Assembly: GCF_030409325.1 (NCBI RefSeq)
Contig: NZ_JAUFPR010000002.1
Span: 1,922,001 to 1,986,000, forward strand
From: Mucilaginibacter aquaedulcis
GTDB lineage: Bacteria > Bacteroidota > Bacteroidia > Sphingobacteriales > Sphingobacteriaceae
Length of the DNA stretch: 64,000 nt
Reading direction: 5' to 3'
Within the stretch, counting starts at the first letter, position 1; the number at the start of each line of letters is the position of its first letter. The notes below the pieces were generated by a model. The model searched no databases, was not told the DNA's origin, and worked only from the letters and a program-made list of their open reading frames with translations. Positions 44,669 through 54,546 of this stretch are shown here, piece by piece. A program made the translations under genes and the position numbers.

Positions 44669-46189
44669 ATGAAAATGAAAAAAAAATATTTAATCGCCCT
44701 TTTTGCCCTGGCAATCGCGGGTACGCTATATAGCTGCAAGAAAAGTTTCTTAAATCAGATTCCAAAAAACTCGCTTATTGCCAATTTCAGTACGGGAGCC
44801 GATGCAGAAGCTGCGCTTAACGGTGCCTATTCACTGATGGCCAACGCCAACAATCATTATTATGATTGGAACTACATCATCGATGGAGATGTTCGTTCTG
44901 ATAATTGTTATTCAGGTGGCTCTGCACCCGACATCAATGGAGTAGACCAGTTTACATCTATACCTACCGATGGTCAACCGGTTACTCAGGATTACAGTGA
45001 ACTTTACAGTGAGATCAATGCAGCAAATATTCTGATTGATAACGTTATTAACATCCAGGATGCCACTTTATCAGACACCCGAAAGGCACAGATTATAGGC
45101 GAAGCCAAATTCTTACGCGGTTACCATTACTATAACCTTGTAAAAAACTACGGACCTGTAGTTTTGCAGTTACACACCATCACAGTTGATCCGGATGTAA
45201 ACAAAACACGCAGCCCTGTAGCAGATGTATACGCACAGATAGAGAAAGACCTGGTTGAGGCTGAAGCTGCCTTGCCAACTGCCTACAGCACACAGGCAGA
45301 AAGCCATAGCCGCGCCACCAAAGGCGCTGCAGAAGCTGTTCTGGCCAAAATGTATGCGCAGCAAGGTAAATACCAGCAATGCCTTGATTATTGTAATAAA
45401 GTGTTGCCTGGCACCTATGGCGGCACAAACTCAACAGGCTATGCATTACTGGCTAACTTTGACTGGTGTTTTGATGGTCTGCACAGATCTAATTCAGAAT
45501 CAATTTTTGAACTGCAGCACACGCAAGGCACCATTACACATGGTTATGCACAAGGCTTGATACTGTCGCCTCAATTAACTGATCAATACTTTACAAAATT
45601 TGTTGTACCCAGCCATGACATTGTAAAAGCATTTAAGGCAGCCGGTGATAGTATCCGCTTTAAATCATCCATTTACTGGGAATACAATGGGCCAAAATCC
45701 GCGAATCCTGTACCTACCCCTTATCCATACGGACCGGATGATACGATCCCTTACGTTTGGAAAGCCGGTCGTACCTGGCCAGGCAGCTGGAGTGGCGGCA
45801 GCAGCGACCCTATTACGCTCATCCGTTTGGCCGACATCGTATTATTGAAGGCCGAAGCACTTAATGCCCTCGGAAGCACTTCACAAGCTTTACCATTGGT
45901 TAACGCTATAAGGACTAGGGTTAGCCTTGCGCCAATTTCAGTTAGCTCACAGGCAGATATGGCTTTAGCTATATTGAATGAAAGAAGACTGGAGCTGGCA
46001 TTTGAAGGTGAGCGCTGGTTCGATTTACTGCGTTATGGTGCCCAGTACACCATTAGCCTGATGAACGCCCAGGTGGATGGCAGCGGTAAAAATTTAAACT
46101 ACAATGTTGATCCACATCGCCTGATCTATCCTATACCTCAAGTTGACTTGGGTAATAATCCTAAATTAACCCAAAACCCGGGATATTAA
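44669..46189 (+). CDS. SusD/RagB-family outer-membrane lipoprotein
   Basis: A 506-residue surface glycan-binding lipoprotein. The lipobox is in LALAIAGTLYSCKKSFLNQIPK (Cys about residue 23). SusD helices include AKFLRGYHYYNLVKNYGPV and SRATKGAAEAVLAKMYAQQGK, and the C-terminal block is LNERRLELAFEGERWFDLLRYG with the conserved closing YPIPQVDLGNNPKLTQNPGY. It is complete, unlike the copy at the left edge. It is the partner of the SusC directly upstream. A hairpin terminator follows, so downstream enzyme genes may be expressed at a lower level. Confidence 0.95.
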   Translation: MKMKKKYLIALFALAIAGTLYSCKKSFLNQIPKNSLIANFSTGADAEAALNGAYSLMANANNHYYDWNYIIDGDVRSDNCYSGGSAPDINGVDQFTSIPTDGQPVTQDYSELYSEINAANILIDNVINIQDATLSDTRKAQIIGEAKFLRGYHYYNLVKNYGPVVLQLHTITVDPDVNKTRSPVADVYAQIEKDLVEAEAALPTAYSTQAESHSRATKGAAEAVLAKMYAQQGKYQQCLDYCNKVLPGTYGGTNSTGYALLANFDWCFDGLHRSNSESIFELQHTQGTITHGYAQGLILSPQLTDQYFTKFVVPSHDIVKAFKAAGDSIRFKSSIYWEYNGPKSANPVPTPYPYGPDDTIPYVWKAGRTWPGSWSGGSSDPITLIRLADIVLLKAEALNALGSTSQALPLVNAIRTRVSLAPISVSSQADMALAILNERRLELAFEGERWFDLLRYGAQYTISLMNAQVDGSGKNLNYNVDPHRLIYPIPQVDLGNNPKLTQNPGY

Positions 46190-46199
46190 TAATTCATAC

Positions 46200-46242
46200 A
46201 GCCTTAAGTTGCAAGTGTAGTTTCTCTTTGCAACTTAAGGCT
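46200..46242 (+). terminator. Hairpin after susD
   Basis: Perfect 15-base arms AGCCTTAAGTTGCAA/TTGCAACTTAAGGCT flank a 13-base loop, 11 bp after the susD stop and 20 bp before the next gene. It is followed by only three Ts. It may act as a partial terminator or an mRNA-end stabiliser, lowering downstream expression. Confidence 0.7.
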
Positions 46243-46261
46243 TTACCCAAAACAACTTAAA

Positions 46262-48544
46262 ATGGCAAAAATGAAATTTAAAGCTATACTTGCCACGTGC
46301 CTGTTCAGTGCTCTTTACTTTAGCAGTTACTGTCAGAATAGTGCGAAAAAAAACGCCGTAACTAAAGAAAAAACCACATTTCAAACATCCGACCAATGGA
46401 AACCGACTACAGACAGCCGATCAGATGTAGCCATGATTTACGGCGCAGATGACCGCCCCGGTTTAACTTTTACCCAGCGCGTGCAATCCTGGCGCGACCA
46501 CGGATATAAAGCTGCTTTCATGACAGGCATTGCATGGGGGCATTATGAGGATTATTTTTTAGGAAAATGGGATGGTAAAAAGCATTTCGACGAAGGCCAG
46601 GTTCAGCAAAACGGCGATACGATATGGCATGGTAAAAACGTGCCCTACATTGTTCCTACTTTGCGTTATCTGACATACTTTAAGGAACAGATCATCAAAA
46701 AAGTAATTGATAATGGTATAGACGCCATTTACCTGGAGGAACCCGAATACTGGGCAAAATCCGGATATAGCGAAGCGTTTAAAAAAGAATGGAAGGATTA
46801 TTACGGGTTTGATTGGAGGGCACAGCATGAATCTGCAGAGAATACCTATCTATCCAACAAACTAAAGTACTACCTCTATTACAGGGCATTAAAAGAGGCA
46901 TTTACTTATGCCAAGGAGTACGGTAAGAGCAAAGGCATAGATGTTCGGTGCTATGTTGCCACACATTCCCTGCTCAATTATTCCATTTGGCAAATCGTAA
47001 GTCCTGAGGCCAGCCTGGCATCATTGCCATGTGTGGATGGATACATAGTTCAATCGTGGACCGGCACGGCTCGCGAGCCAAACTATTTTAACGGCATTGC
47101 CAAAGAACGTACGTTTGAAACAGCTTACCTCGAATATGGTTGTATGACATCCATGACTACCCCTACTAATCGTAAGCTGTTTTTTGAAAACGATCCTGTT
47201 GAAGATGTTCGCCGCGATTGGGCAGACTATAAGAAAAATTATCAAACAACATTTGCTGCCGAACTCTTTTTCCCTGAAATAGATAATTATGAGGTAATGC
47301 CATGGCCCGACCGCATTTTTGAAGGCCAATATTATGTGAGCAAAACCAGTAATGAAAAGGCTCCTATGCCAAAATCCTACTCAACAGAATTGCTTGTAAT
47401 GATCAATTCACTGAATGAGATTAAAAAATCATCTACTAAAGTTTCGGGCAGCCACGGCATTAGTGTAATGATGGGCAATTCACTGATGTTCCAGCGCATG
47501 CCAACCCATGATGACAGCAAGGCTTATGAAAATCCATATTTCTCCAATTTTTACGAAACATCGGGTATGTTCAACAGGTTCTCCAGTAATACCAAATTAT
47601 CTGACCCTGAACTATCGAGCTTTTACGGCCAGGCGCTTCCGTTTCTCAAAAGAGGTGTTCCGGTAAGCATTGTACACCTGGAAAACGTTGGGTTTGAGAA
47701 AGCATTTGACGATACCAAAGTGTTGTTGATGTCTTATTCAAACATGAAGCCACCCTCAGAAAAAACACACGAATATCTGGCAAATTGGATACGTAAAGGC
47801 GGAATATTAGTTTATGCCGGGAATGACGATGACCCGTTTCAAACTGTAAGTGAATGGTGGAACAAGGACGGTAAAAACTACAAATGTCCATCTGACGATC
47901 TATTTGAAAAACTCGGCATCGGTCAACAACCCAAAGAAGGTATTTACCCGGTTGGCAAAGGAAAAGTTTGTATCATCCGTACTGATCCAAAATATTTCGC
48001 CTTAGAGAATAATCGCGATACTGTATTACGCAGCCGGGTTGAAACCTTGTACCAGGAAGCAACCGGCCAGAAAATGGAATACAAAAATAGCCTGTACATT
48101 CAGCGCGGACCTTATGAGGTTATTTCAGTACTTGATGAAGGCATAAGCGCCGAGCCGTATTCCATAAAGGGAAAACTGATTGACCTGTTTGACCCAACGT
48201 TACCGGTGATAGCTGAAAAACAGATTCATCCGGGCGAACAGGGTTACTTTTTCAATGTTGATCGCGTGGCTGATGCTAAAGTTCCGCAGGTAGTGGCTTC
48301 AGCATCCCGAATTTACAACGAGAAGGTCAGCAAACGAAGCTATACCTTTATAGCGAAAAGCCCGATTAATACAGTTAATGCGATGAGGGTATTACTGCCG
48401 GCTCAACCAAAAAAGGTTAGGGCTACCGATCCTTCAGGCAAGGAGGTTACAAATTTAAAAAGTTCGTGGGATGCGTTCAGTAAAACCAATTTCCTTAGTT
48501 TTGACAACCAGCCAGACGGCATGAAGGTAACACTGGAGTGGTAA
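46262..48544 (+). CDS. Secreted TIM-barrel-like protein, probable glycoside hydrolase of unrecognised family
   Basis: A 760-residue exported protein with a signal peptide (about 6-24). Residues about 55-370 look like a TIM barrel: YGADDRPGLTFTQRVQSWRDHGY at the start, NGIDAIYLEEPEYW (Glu159, Glu160, Glu162) at a typical acid/base position after strand four, and ELFFPEIDNYEVMPWPDRIF, another acidic strand end. Residues about 450-600 (PFLKRGVPVSIVHLENV, KVLLMSYSNMKPPSEKTHEYLANWIRKGGILVYAG) resemble the flavodoxin-like trimerisation domain of GH42 beta-galactosidases. I do not recognise the family. Its place after susD makes it a candidate PUL enzyme. Confidence 0.75.
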   Translation: MAKMKFKAILATCLFSALYFSSYCQNSAKKNAVTKEKTTFQTSDQWKPTTDSRSDVAMIYGADDRPGLTFTQRVQSWRDHGYKAAFMTGIAWGHYEDYFLGKWDGKKHFDEGQVQQNGDTIWHGKNVPYIVPTLRYLTYFKEQIIKKVIDNGIDAIYLEEPEYWAKSGYSEAFKKEWKDYYGFDWRAQHESAENTYLSNKLKYYLYYRALKEAFTYAKEYGKSKGIDVRCYVATHSLLNYSIWQIVSPEASLASLPCVDGYIVQSWTGTAREPNYFNGIAKERTFETAYLEYGCMTSMTTPTNRKLFFENDPVEDVRRDWADYKKNYQTTFAAELFFPEIDNYEVMPWPDRIFEGQYYVSKTSNEKAPMPKSYSTELLVMINSLNEIKKSSTKVSGSHGISVMMGNSLMFQRMPTHDDSKAYENPYFSNFYETSGMFNRFSSNTKLSDPELSSFYGQALPFLKRGVPVSIVHLENVGFEKAFDDTKVLLMSYSNMKPPSEKTHEYLANWIRKGGILVYAGNDDDPFQTVSEWWNKDGKNYKCPSDDLFEKLGIGQQPKEGIYPVGKGKVCIIRTDPKYFALENNRDTVLRSRVETLYQEATGQKMEYKNSLYIQRGPYEVISVLDEGISAEPYSIKGKLIDLFDPTLPVIAEKQIHPGEQGYFFNVDRVADAKVPQVVASASRIYNEKVSKRSYTFIAKSPINTVNAMRVLLPAQPKKVRATDPSGKEVTNLKSSWDAFSKTNFLSFDNQPDGMKVTLEW

Positions 48545-48556
48545 AAATTAGAATAA

Positions 48557-49975
48557 ATGGACAGACGTGATTTTATAAAAACCTCAGCAATCTCAGGAGC
48601 CAGTTTATTGGCTGCTCCCCGTGTTATTAATCCCTTCAATGCTTTTCTGCCGAAGAGTCAGGCGTTGACTGGGTTAAACGGGAATAGGTTTGTAACGCTT
48701 TGCATCATGATCCGCACAACACCCTGGGAGGTTTCAAGGGATGTAAAACTGCATCCACGGGATGAATCGACATGGCACACGCTGGATGGCGTAAGGGCTA
48801 TGCGGGAGGCTTTTGCAAAGCATAATCCGGATGGCAGACTAACCTGGGGCTTTACCCTTAACGCGTTAGAGGACAAAAGAAAAAATTACCAGGAAATACG
48901 CGACTACGTAGTGCAATGCCAGCAAAAGTATGGTGATGAAGTTTCCTATTTCCCCGGATACTTTCCTGCTATGTATCTTCCTCGAGAGCGCGTGAACCGG
49001 GAAATGACAGAGGCTATCGAAATTATCACCCATTTTGTGGGCAATAATTACCGCCCTAAAGCCATCATGGGCGGTTTCCTGTCGGCCGATACTTTACAAT
49101 ATTTGGCTGAAAAGGAAAAAATCCACACTGCGCATGCGGTAATCTGGAGCCAGTTCGCCATTGACGGAGGCGGGGCTGATGGCTCTCCTTCCTATCCCTT
49201 CTATCCATCCAAACAACACTTTTGTAAACCCGCGCAAAATGCCTCCGATTTTATTGATTGCGTAAATCTGGATGGCTGGACAATGGATTTCATCTGTGCC
49301 CGCAAAGCCGGGGCAATGGATCATAACCTTACCGGCTACAACAGCCGCAGAGGCGTTGGCCCTATAGAAACCTATGTGGGCTGGGGGCTCGACCTCGGTC
49401 ATAAGGAAGTTATGCATACACAATCGCTTCATTTTGACCGGGGGATAGAATTAAATGGCTTTGGATGGGTAACAAACATATGGGAAGCCCAGATGGTGCA
49501 TGAGTTTGGCAAAGATCTGATTTGCAACGCCCTGGAAATGTGGGTAGAAGACACTAAAAAACGCTGGCCAGATACACATTTTATTACATTTGGCGAATAT
49601 GGTGAGTTATGGCGAGCCCAGTACAAAAATAACGAACACTGGAATTACCGGTTTGAAGAACGCGGCTCAGGATTCGGAGACTCCTACAACAACATCGAGC
49701 TTAAATGGTTCATGAATAAGGAATTCCGCTTGGCAATACTGCGCGACTGGCATATGGGAACGCCGTACCAGGTAATTGATTTTACCCGATATGATCTGCC
49801 TGCGAAAGAACCCCGAGATCCGGATCCGTTGCACCCTGTAAAAAACTGGAGTTTAATTAATGAAATCAACCAGAAGAGCATTCGCCCGCAGGATAAGCCA
49901 AAACCAATAAAAGAGTTAAGCAAACACGATCAGGATCTCATTGCAAGCCATTATCCCGACTTAATGAAACTTTAG
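48557..49975 (+). CDS. Tat-exported DUF3863-like protein, possible polysaccharide deacetylase-type enzyme
   Basis: A 472-residue protein opening MDRRDFIKTSAISGASLLAA, a twin-arginine signal. The body has metal- or sugar-binding-looking blocks: FICARKAGAMDHNLTGYN, FGWVTNIWEAQMV, and HFITFGEYGELWRAQYKNN. I associate the overall layout with the DUF3863/DUF3864 proteins of Bacteroidota, whose fold is said to be related to polysaccharide deacetylases, but this is from memory. Tat export suggests folding or cofactor loading in the cytoplasm. It lies 12 bp after the TIM-barrel gene, so the two are co-expressed and probably act on one glycan. Confidence 0.7.
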   Translation: MDRRDFIKTSAISGASLLAAPRVINPFNAFLPKSQALTGLNGNRFVTLCIMIRTTPWEVSRDVKLHPRDESTWHTLDGVRAMREAFAKHNPDGRLTWGFTLNALEDKRKNYQEIRDYVVQCQQKYGDEVSYFPGYFPAMYLPRERVNREMTEAIEIITHFVGNNYRPKAIMGGFLSADTLQYLAEKEKIHTAHAVIWSQFAIDGGGADGSPSYPFYPSKQHFCKPAQNASDFIDCVNLDGWTMDFICARKAGAMDHNLTGYNSRRGVGPIETYVGWGLDLGHKEVMHTQSLHFDRGIELNGFGWVTNIWEAQMVHEFGKDLICNALEMWVEDTKKRWPDTHFITFGEYGELWRAQYKNNEHWNYRFEERGSGFGDSYNNIELKWFMNKEFRLAILRDWHMGTPYQVIDFTRYDLPAKEPRDPDPLHPVKNWSLINEINQKSIRPQDKPKPIKELSKHDQDLIASHYPDLMKL

Positions 49976-50020
49976 TACCTTCTGCTTATTATTATCACTA
50001 AAGAATGCTTTAATTAACTA

Positions 50021-50051
50021 AAATGCTGCAGATTTACTTTCTGCAGCATTT
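50021..50051 (+). terminator. Terminator at the end of the second PUL operon
   Basis: Perfect 12-base arms AAATGCTGCAGA/TCTGCAGCATTT flank a 7-base loop, 46 bp after the DUF3863-like gene. Its T-rich flank ends the operon. Its ATG is not a gene start. Confidence 0.85.
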
Positions 50052-50067
50052 AATTTACCAGATAAAA

Positions 50068-50391
50068 ATGCTAAAGGCCAAAGTGGGCTGCACTTATCTG
50101 GGCAATTTGTTTATTAAAGATGTGCGACAACCGACTACCGAACGATGGGCCGCCCGATCGGCGTATCTTAAAAATTGGCTTCATCGCTATATATGGTTAG
50201 TTATCGGGTTTCCCATTTTGGTTGTTTTGGGGATATTAAAAGATATTTTTTTTCCAAAAACGGTTGTTAACGCTAAAGATCAAAAACGGTCGCATCGTTT
50301 CAAGAAATTTTTAGACATCTTGCTATATGTAATACTTGGCGCACTTGGGCTGGTCATGCTAATCCTATTGTTTGCTTACTTTTTTCTATAG
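50068..50391 (+). CDS. Small inner-membrane protein, two helices
   Basis: A 107-residue protein with two hydrophobic helices: about 41-61 (YIWLVIGFPILVVLGILKDIFF) and 85-106 (LLYVILGALGLVMLILLFAYFFL). A basic region between them (KDQKRSHRFKKF) probably faces the cytoplasm. The open frame could start at 50023, but that ATG lies inside the terminator hairpin, so ATG at 50068 (MLKAKVGCTYLGNLF) is chosen. No family was recognised. It is the last plus-strand gene before the convergent WbsX gene. Confidence 0.6.
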   Translation: MLKAKVGCTYLGNLFIKDVRQPTTERWAARSAYLKNWLHRYIWLVIGFPILVVLGILKDIFFPKTVVNAKDQKRSHRFKKFLDILLYVILGALGLVMLILLFAYFFL

Positions 50392-50706
50392 ACTTATCAC
50401 CTAAAAATGAAAGATAAAAGTGTATCTGCTGTTACCCATAATGCCAGGTCCGGCAAGCAAAACGAATGTTACTAAAAGAACGGGACGCTGACACATTAAA
50501 ACTGAGTTACGATGGTTATATTACCCATCGTGCTTTTAATCACTGGCAACAGAAACTTGAAGCATCTTTTAATTAACTCTGCGACCCACAGGATCACCGC
50601 TTTCTACCAATGATACAGATGATAAACAAATACAGATCTATAAAACAAAATTAGTTACTTCTTCTCTCTTAAAAATTAAATGCAGGCACCCATGATGATT
50701 AAAATT
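50392..50706 (+). other. Intergenic with a 36-codon possible remnant
   Basis: A short plus-strand frame at 50466-50576 reads MLLKERDADTLKLSYDGYIT then HRAFNHWQQKLEASFN. Its composition looks protein-like, and it could be a fragment of a lost gene, but no family was recognised. The remainder shows nothing. Confidence 0.3.
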
Positions 50707-51951
50707 TCATTTTAAAAACACCTGCTTTACCGCTTCCAGGTAGGCATAACCGTTTTTCTTATCCGGTTCAAGGTAACTGCCTTCGGCCCATTCATTCCAG
50801 GCATTTATAGTAATTAACCGTGGTTGATTGGGATGCGCATCTATATAATCTTTCGCTTTTTGGAGATACATCTGAAAATACTCCGGTTTATTGTTTACAA
50901 TTAAATCCTGCCGCTGTACCGGGAAACGCGGGTTACTATCCCAACCTATAGATACGTGAGGGCAATATGGAATTTTAAAAGTGGTATCCCACTCGGCCCA
51001 TTTTTCAAGGGCCTTTTGTCCCCAGGGAATATAATCGCCACTTGGCGATACAAAATGGCACCATTGGTAATTGGTCATGCTGCTAAATCCAAAGTATTCC
51101 AGCGTGGAATTTTGTGTTTGTACTTTATCACCAGGGACATCTTTCAATGCTGAAGGAATATTACCCCAAAGTATTGCCTGTAAGTGCAACCCGGGAAAAC
51201 CTGCTTCAACTGTTTTCTCACGGAAATAATCGATAGCCTCTTTTGCTTTTTGCGCACCACCTATACCTTTGATAAATGTTGAAAGCTCGTAGATGCTAAA
51301 TACCGGTTGGCCGTTTATTTTGTAATAGTTTGGCTTTTTGAAATAATCGCTGATAATATGGGCTACCATTTTTTTAAAGGTTTCACTATCTACGCCACCG
51401 TAAAAATACACCTTACTTTTATCAGGATTTGAAGGATCCAAATAGGAGTTGTGATCGTGATTGGCCCACATCAGACAAAACTTCATATCATTTGTATTTT
51501 TAGCTTTCAGGAAACCTTTATTTAAGGCATCTTCCAAAAATGGCCTTTTATCATACCAATACCAATCAAATATCATTACATTAACACCATATTTTGTAGC
51601 AGTAGCTATTTTTTTACCCATCACCGCCGGGTCGGTTTCATCTTCATAACCCCACAAAGGTACTTTGGGCACCTCGTGTCCTGCAAACTTGGGTTTGGCC
51701 TTATAAATAGCTTCCCACTCTCCTTTTCCATCCGGAAAAACGCCGATATCTTTAAACCGGGCATCGGGGTGATAGGCGGGCCAGTAAAAAGCAGCCACAT
51801 CATAATGTTTCGTATAGTTTTGTCCATTTGCATTTAAAGCCGCAAAGCAGATTTGCACTATGGTGAAGCACCCTAATATCCCTGACTTTTCTTTTTTGAA
51901 AAACGCTTTGGTCAAAACTTTCAAAAGCCTGTTTACAGAAATACTCTTCAT
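50707..51951 (-). CDS. Secreted WbsX/GH99-like domain protein
   Basis: A 414-residue exported protein (signal about 25-43, ending NANGQ) of the glycosyltransferase WbsX / GH99-like family. The family pattern is clear: VAAFYWPAYHPDARF, AKPKFAGHEVPKVPLWGYEDETDPAVM, YGVNVMIFDWYWYDKRPFLE and the C-terminal TINAWNEWAEGSYLEPDKKNGYAYLEA. In capsule clusters such proteins are called glycosyltransferases, yet a signal peptide and PUL neighbours point to a hydrolase (GH99-like, acting on mannose-type linkages). It converges on the PUL operon and is divergent from the PAS kinase. Substrate unknown. Confidence 0.85.
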   Translation of the reverse strand: MKSISVNRLLKVLTKAFFKKEKSGILGCFTIVQICFAALNANGQNYTKHYDVAAFYWPAYHPDARFKDIGVFPDGKGEWEAIYKAKPKFAGHEVPKVPLWGYEDETDPAVMGKKIATATKYGVNVMIFDWYWYDKRPFLEDALNKGFLKAKNTNDMKFCLMWANHDHNSYLDPSNPDKSKVYFYGGVDSETFKKMVAHIISDYFKKPNYYKINGQPVFSIYELSTFIKGIGGAQKAKEAIDYFREKTVEAGFPGLHLQAILWGNIPSALKDVPGDKVQTQNSTLEYFGFSSMTNYQWCHFVSPSGDYIPWGQKALEKWAEWDTTFKIPYCPHVSIGWDSNPRFPVQRQDLIVNNKPEYFQMYLQKAKDYIDAHPNQPRLITINAWNEWAEGSYLEPDKKNGYAYLEAVKQVFLK

Positions 51952-52146
51952 ATGCTATGTATAATCTAATTAGCTTCTCTAAGCTAAAGAAGTTTTCGCT
52001 TAATCCGGTTATAACATTTTATTTTGGCTTTTAAAGTTTCTCAAGTAATATCAGTTTATTGGACAGCCAACAGCTGTTCATGCACGCTCCTGAGGGAAAC
52101 AAATTTCGGTTTTCCATGTTTTATCCTCGTCACCCATTTGAAAACC

Positions 52147-54546
52147 ATGACCACTTCGTCCAACATGCCTAACCCGAATCAACAAGCTATTGCCGCCAGC
52201 GAGGAACGCCTCAGGGCTTTGGTAACAGCAACTTCTGATGTGATATACAGTTTAAGCGCCGACTGGAGGGTGATGCGTCAACTGGATGGCCGGGGCTTTT
52301 TAAAGGATACGGACGAGCCCCTCATAGATTGGCGCTCGAGAAATATCTACACGGACGATTTGGAGATGGTAAACACGGCAATTGAATATGCCATAAATAA
52401 CAAAGCCATATTTCAGTTGGAACACCGGGTCTGGCGTGCAGATGGCACCGCCGGGTGGACGTTTTCACGGGCAGTTCCTATTCTGAACGATAAAGGAGAA
52501 ATCATAGAATGGTTTGGGGTAGCGAGTGACATTACGGAACGAAAACAAGCTGAGCGTGCTCTCCTGGAAATGAGAAACCAATCCGAACAGCAACGAAGGA
52601 TTTACGAAACAATTACATCGACGACACCCGACCTGATGTATGTATTTGACCTTGCTTACCGCTTTACTTATGCCAACAAAGCCTTACTGGCGATGTGGGG
52701 TAAAAGCTGGAACAACGCAATTGGCAAAAGCCTGTTAGAAAACGGTTACGAACCCTGGCATGCCGAAATGCATGAAAGAGAGATCGACCAGGTAAAGGAA
52801 ACCAAACAACCCATTCGGGGAGAGGTATCATTTCCACATGCCACCCTGGGCAAACGGATTTATGATTATATTTTCACGCCTGTACTTGATCAAAACGGTG
52901 AAGTAGAGGCCGTGGCTGGCACTACGCGTGATGTTACAGATCGCAAAATGGCAGAAGAACAGCTGGCCAAAAGTGCCGGGGAGCTACAATCAATCAATGA
53001 GGAAATGGCGGCTTCAAATGAAGAATTGTCCGTTACCAATGAGGAGCTCTCGGAGGCACAGAGACAATTACAAACCATGATCGAAACACTTGGTAAGATT
53101 AATTTGCGTCTTACTGAATCAGAAACGGATTTCAGGCGAATGGTTGAGCAGGCCCCCGTTGCCATACTGGTTTTCCGTGGTCCGGAGCTGGTAGTTGATT
53201 TGGCCAATCATGGAATCCTGGAAATTCTGGGCAAAGATAGTACTATAATCGGTCGCCCTTTGTTGGAGGCAATGCCTGAATTGAAGGGTGAGCCGGCTGT
53301 AGAACTGCTTTTTGATATCTACCACAAAGGCATTTCTTCGGATGGAAACGAAGTTCCTGTTCGCATGCAGCGAAACGGACAGACAGAAACCCGTTATTTC
53401 AATTTCAGTTACCGTCCGTTGAAAGACGGAGATCGTATTATTGGCGTAATGGATGTTGCAGTGGAAGTGACCGAACAGGTGTTGGCAAGGCAAGCTATTG
53501 AATGGGGGGAAGAGCAACTACGGCTGGCTATCGATTCTGCAGAATTGGCAACCTGGTATATGGATGCTGATACGAGGGAGTTCATTCCTTCAGCCAGACT
53601 AAAGGACTTATTTGGTTTTAAACCTGAAGAAGACATGCCGCTATCAGCAGGAATAGATCAGATTACGGAGCCTTTCCGGGAAATGGTTCGGCAAGCGGTT
53701 GAAAATACATTGAGTGCAGGTGCGGCTTATGACGTAGAGTACCAGGTGGAAGGCCTCCGTGATAAAAAGCTTCGCTGGCTTCGTGCGCGTGGCAGGCTAT
53801 ACCAGAACGACCAGCAACCAGCAGGAAGATTCTTTGGTGTGATCGCAGACATTACCGAAAGCAAATTGCAGGATCAACGTAAAGATGATTTTCTAAGTAT
53901 CGCCAGTCACGAACTAAAAACGCCTTTAACCAGCCTGAAAAGCACGCTCCAACTGCTTGACCGGATGAAAAAAGATTTTACCGCGCCCATCCAGATCAAA
54001 TTGCTGGATCAGGCCAATCGAAGTATGGAGAAGATTGGTAACCTGATCGATGACCTACTGCAAATCAACCATTTGGATGTAGGTCAGGTCACCTTGCATA
54101 AAACCTCGTTCGTCATCGCGGATATGCTGAATAAATGTTGCGGTCATGTACGCATGGCGGGAAAACATAACCTGATATTCCAGGGTGATGAACAGCTTAT
54201 GGTATATGCTGACGAAAACCGGATCGATCAGATCGTTGTGAATCTCGTCAACAATGCTGTGAAATACGCCGCGGATTCAAAGGATATTTATCTGAATGTG
54301 GAGCATATCCCAGGCTTTGCAAAGATCAGTGTCAGGGACACGGGTCCAGGTATCAGTGCTGACAAAATTCCATTTCTGTTTAACCGTTATTACCAGATAG
54401 AAACGGAAACTAAGGCATATAGCGGGCTGGGGCTTGGCCTGTACATCTGCGCTGAAATTATAAGGCGGCATAACGGAGATATCGGCGTGGAAACGGCCCC
54501 GGGAAGCGGAAGTACATTTTGGTTTACGCTCCCCCTTGAAAAATAG
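52147..54546 (+). CDS. Multi-PAS sensor histidine kinase
   Basis: A 799-residue soluble sensor kinase. There are four PAS domains at about 15-140, 145-265, 325-440 and 450-580 (YSLSADWRVMRQL, MYVFDLAYRFTYANKALLAMWG, ILVFRGPELVVDLANHGIL, ATWYMDADTREFIPSARLKDLFG). A coiled-coil rich in Glu/Asn (NEEMAASNEELSVTNEELSEA) lies between the second and third. The HisKA domain has FLSIASHELKTPL, and HATPase has NLVNNAVKYAADSK, DTGPGIS and GLGLGLYICAEII. The frame begins at a TTG at 52024; ATG at 52147 gives the usual MTTSSN start. There is no receiver gene adjacent, so it is an orphan kinase. Confidence 0.9.
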   Translation: MTTSSNMPNPNQQAIAASEERLRALVTATSDVIYSLSADWRVMRQLDGRGFLKDTDEPLIDWRSRNIYTDDLEMVNTAIEYAINNKAIFQLEHRVWRADGTAGWTFSRAVPILNDKGEIIEWFGVASDITERKQAERALLEMRNQSEQQRRIYETITSTTPDLMYVFDLAYRFTYANKALLAMWGKSWNNAIGKSLLENGYEPWHAEMHEREIDQVKETKQPIRGEVSFPHATLGKRIYDYIFTPVLDQNGEVEAVAGTTRDVTDRKMAEEQLAKSAGELQSINEEMAASNEELSVTNEELSEAQRQLQTMIETLGKINLRLTESETDFRRMVEQAPVAILVFRGPELVVDLANHGILEILGKDSTIIGRPLLEAMPELKGEPAVELLFDIYHKGISSDGNEVPVRMQRNGQTETRYFNFSYRPLKDGDRIIGVMDVAVEVTEQVLARQAIEWGEEQLRLAIDSAELATWYMDADTREFIPSARLKDLFGFKPEEDMPLSAGIDQITEPFREMVRQAVENTLSAGAAYDVEYQVEGLRDKKLRWLRARGRLYQNDQQPAGRFFGVIADITESKLQDQRKDDFLSIASHELKTPLTSLKSTLQLLDRMKKDFTAPIQIKLLDQANRSMEKIGNLIDDLLQINHLDVGQVTLHKTSFVIADMLNKCCGHVRMAGKHNLIFQGDEQLMVYADENRIDQIVVNLVNNAVKYAADSKDIYLNVEHIPGFAKISVRDTGPGISADKIPFLFNRYYQIETETKAYSGLGLGLYICAEIIRRHNGDIGVETAPGSGSTFWFTLPLEK

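Noticed and set aside
50023..50067. Upstream start for the small membrane protein
   Set aside because: This ATG lies in the first arm of a perfect terminator hairpin ending the PUL operon; the ATG at 50068 is more likely.
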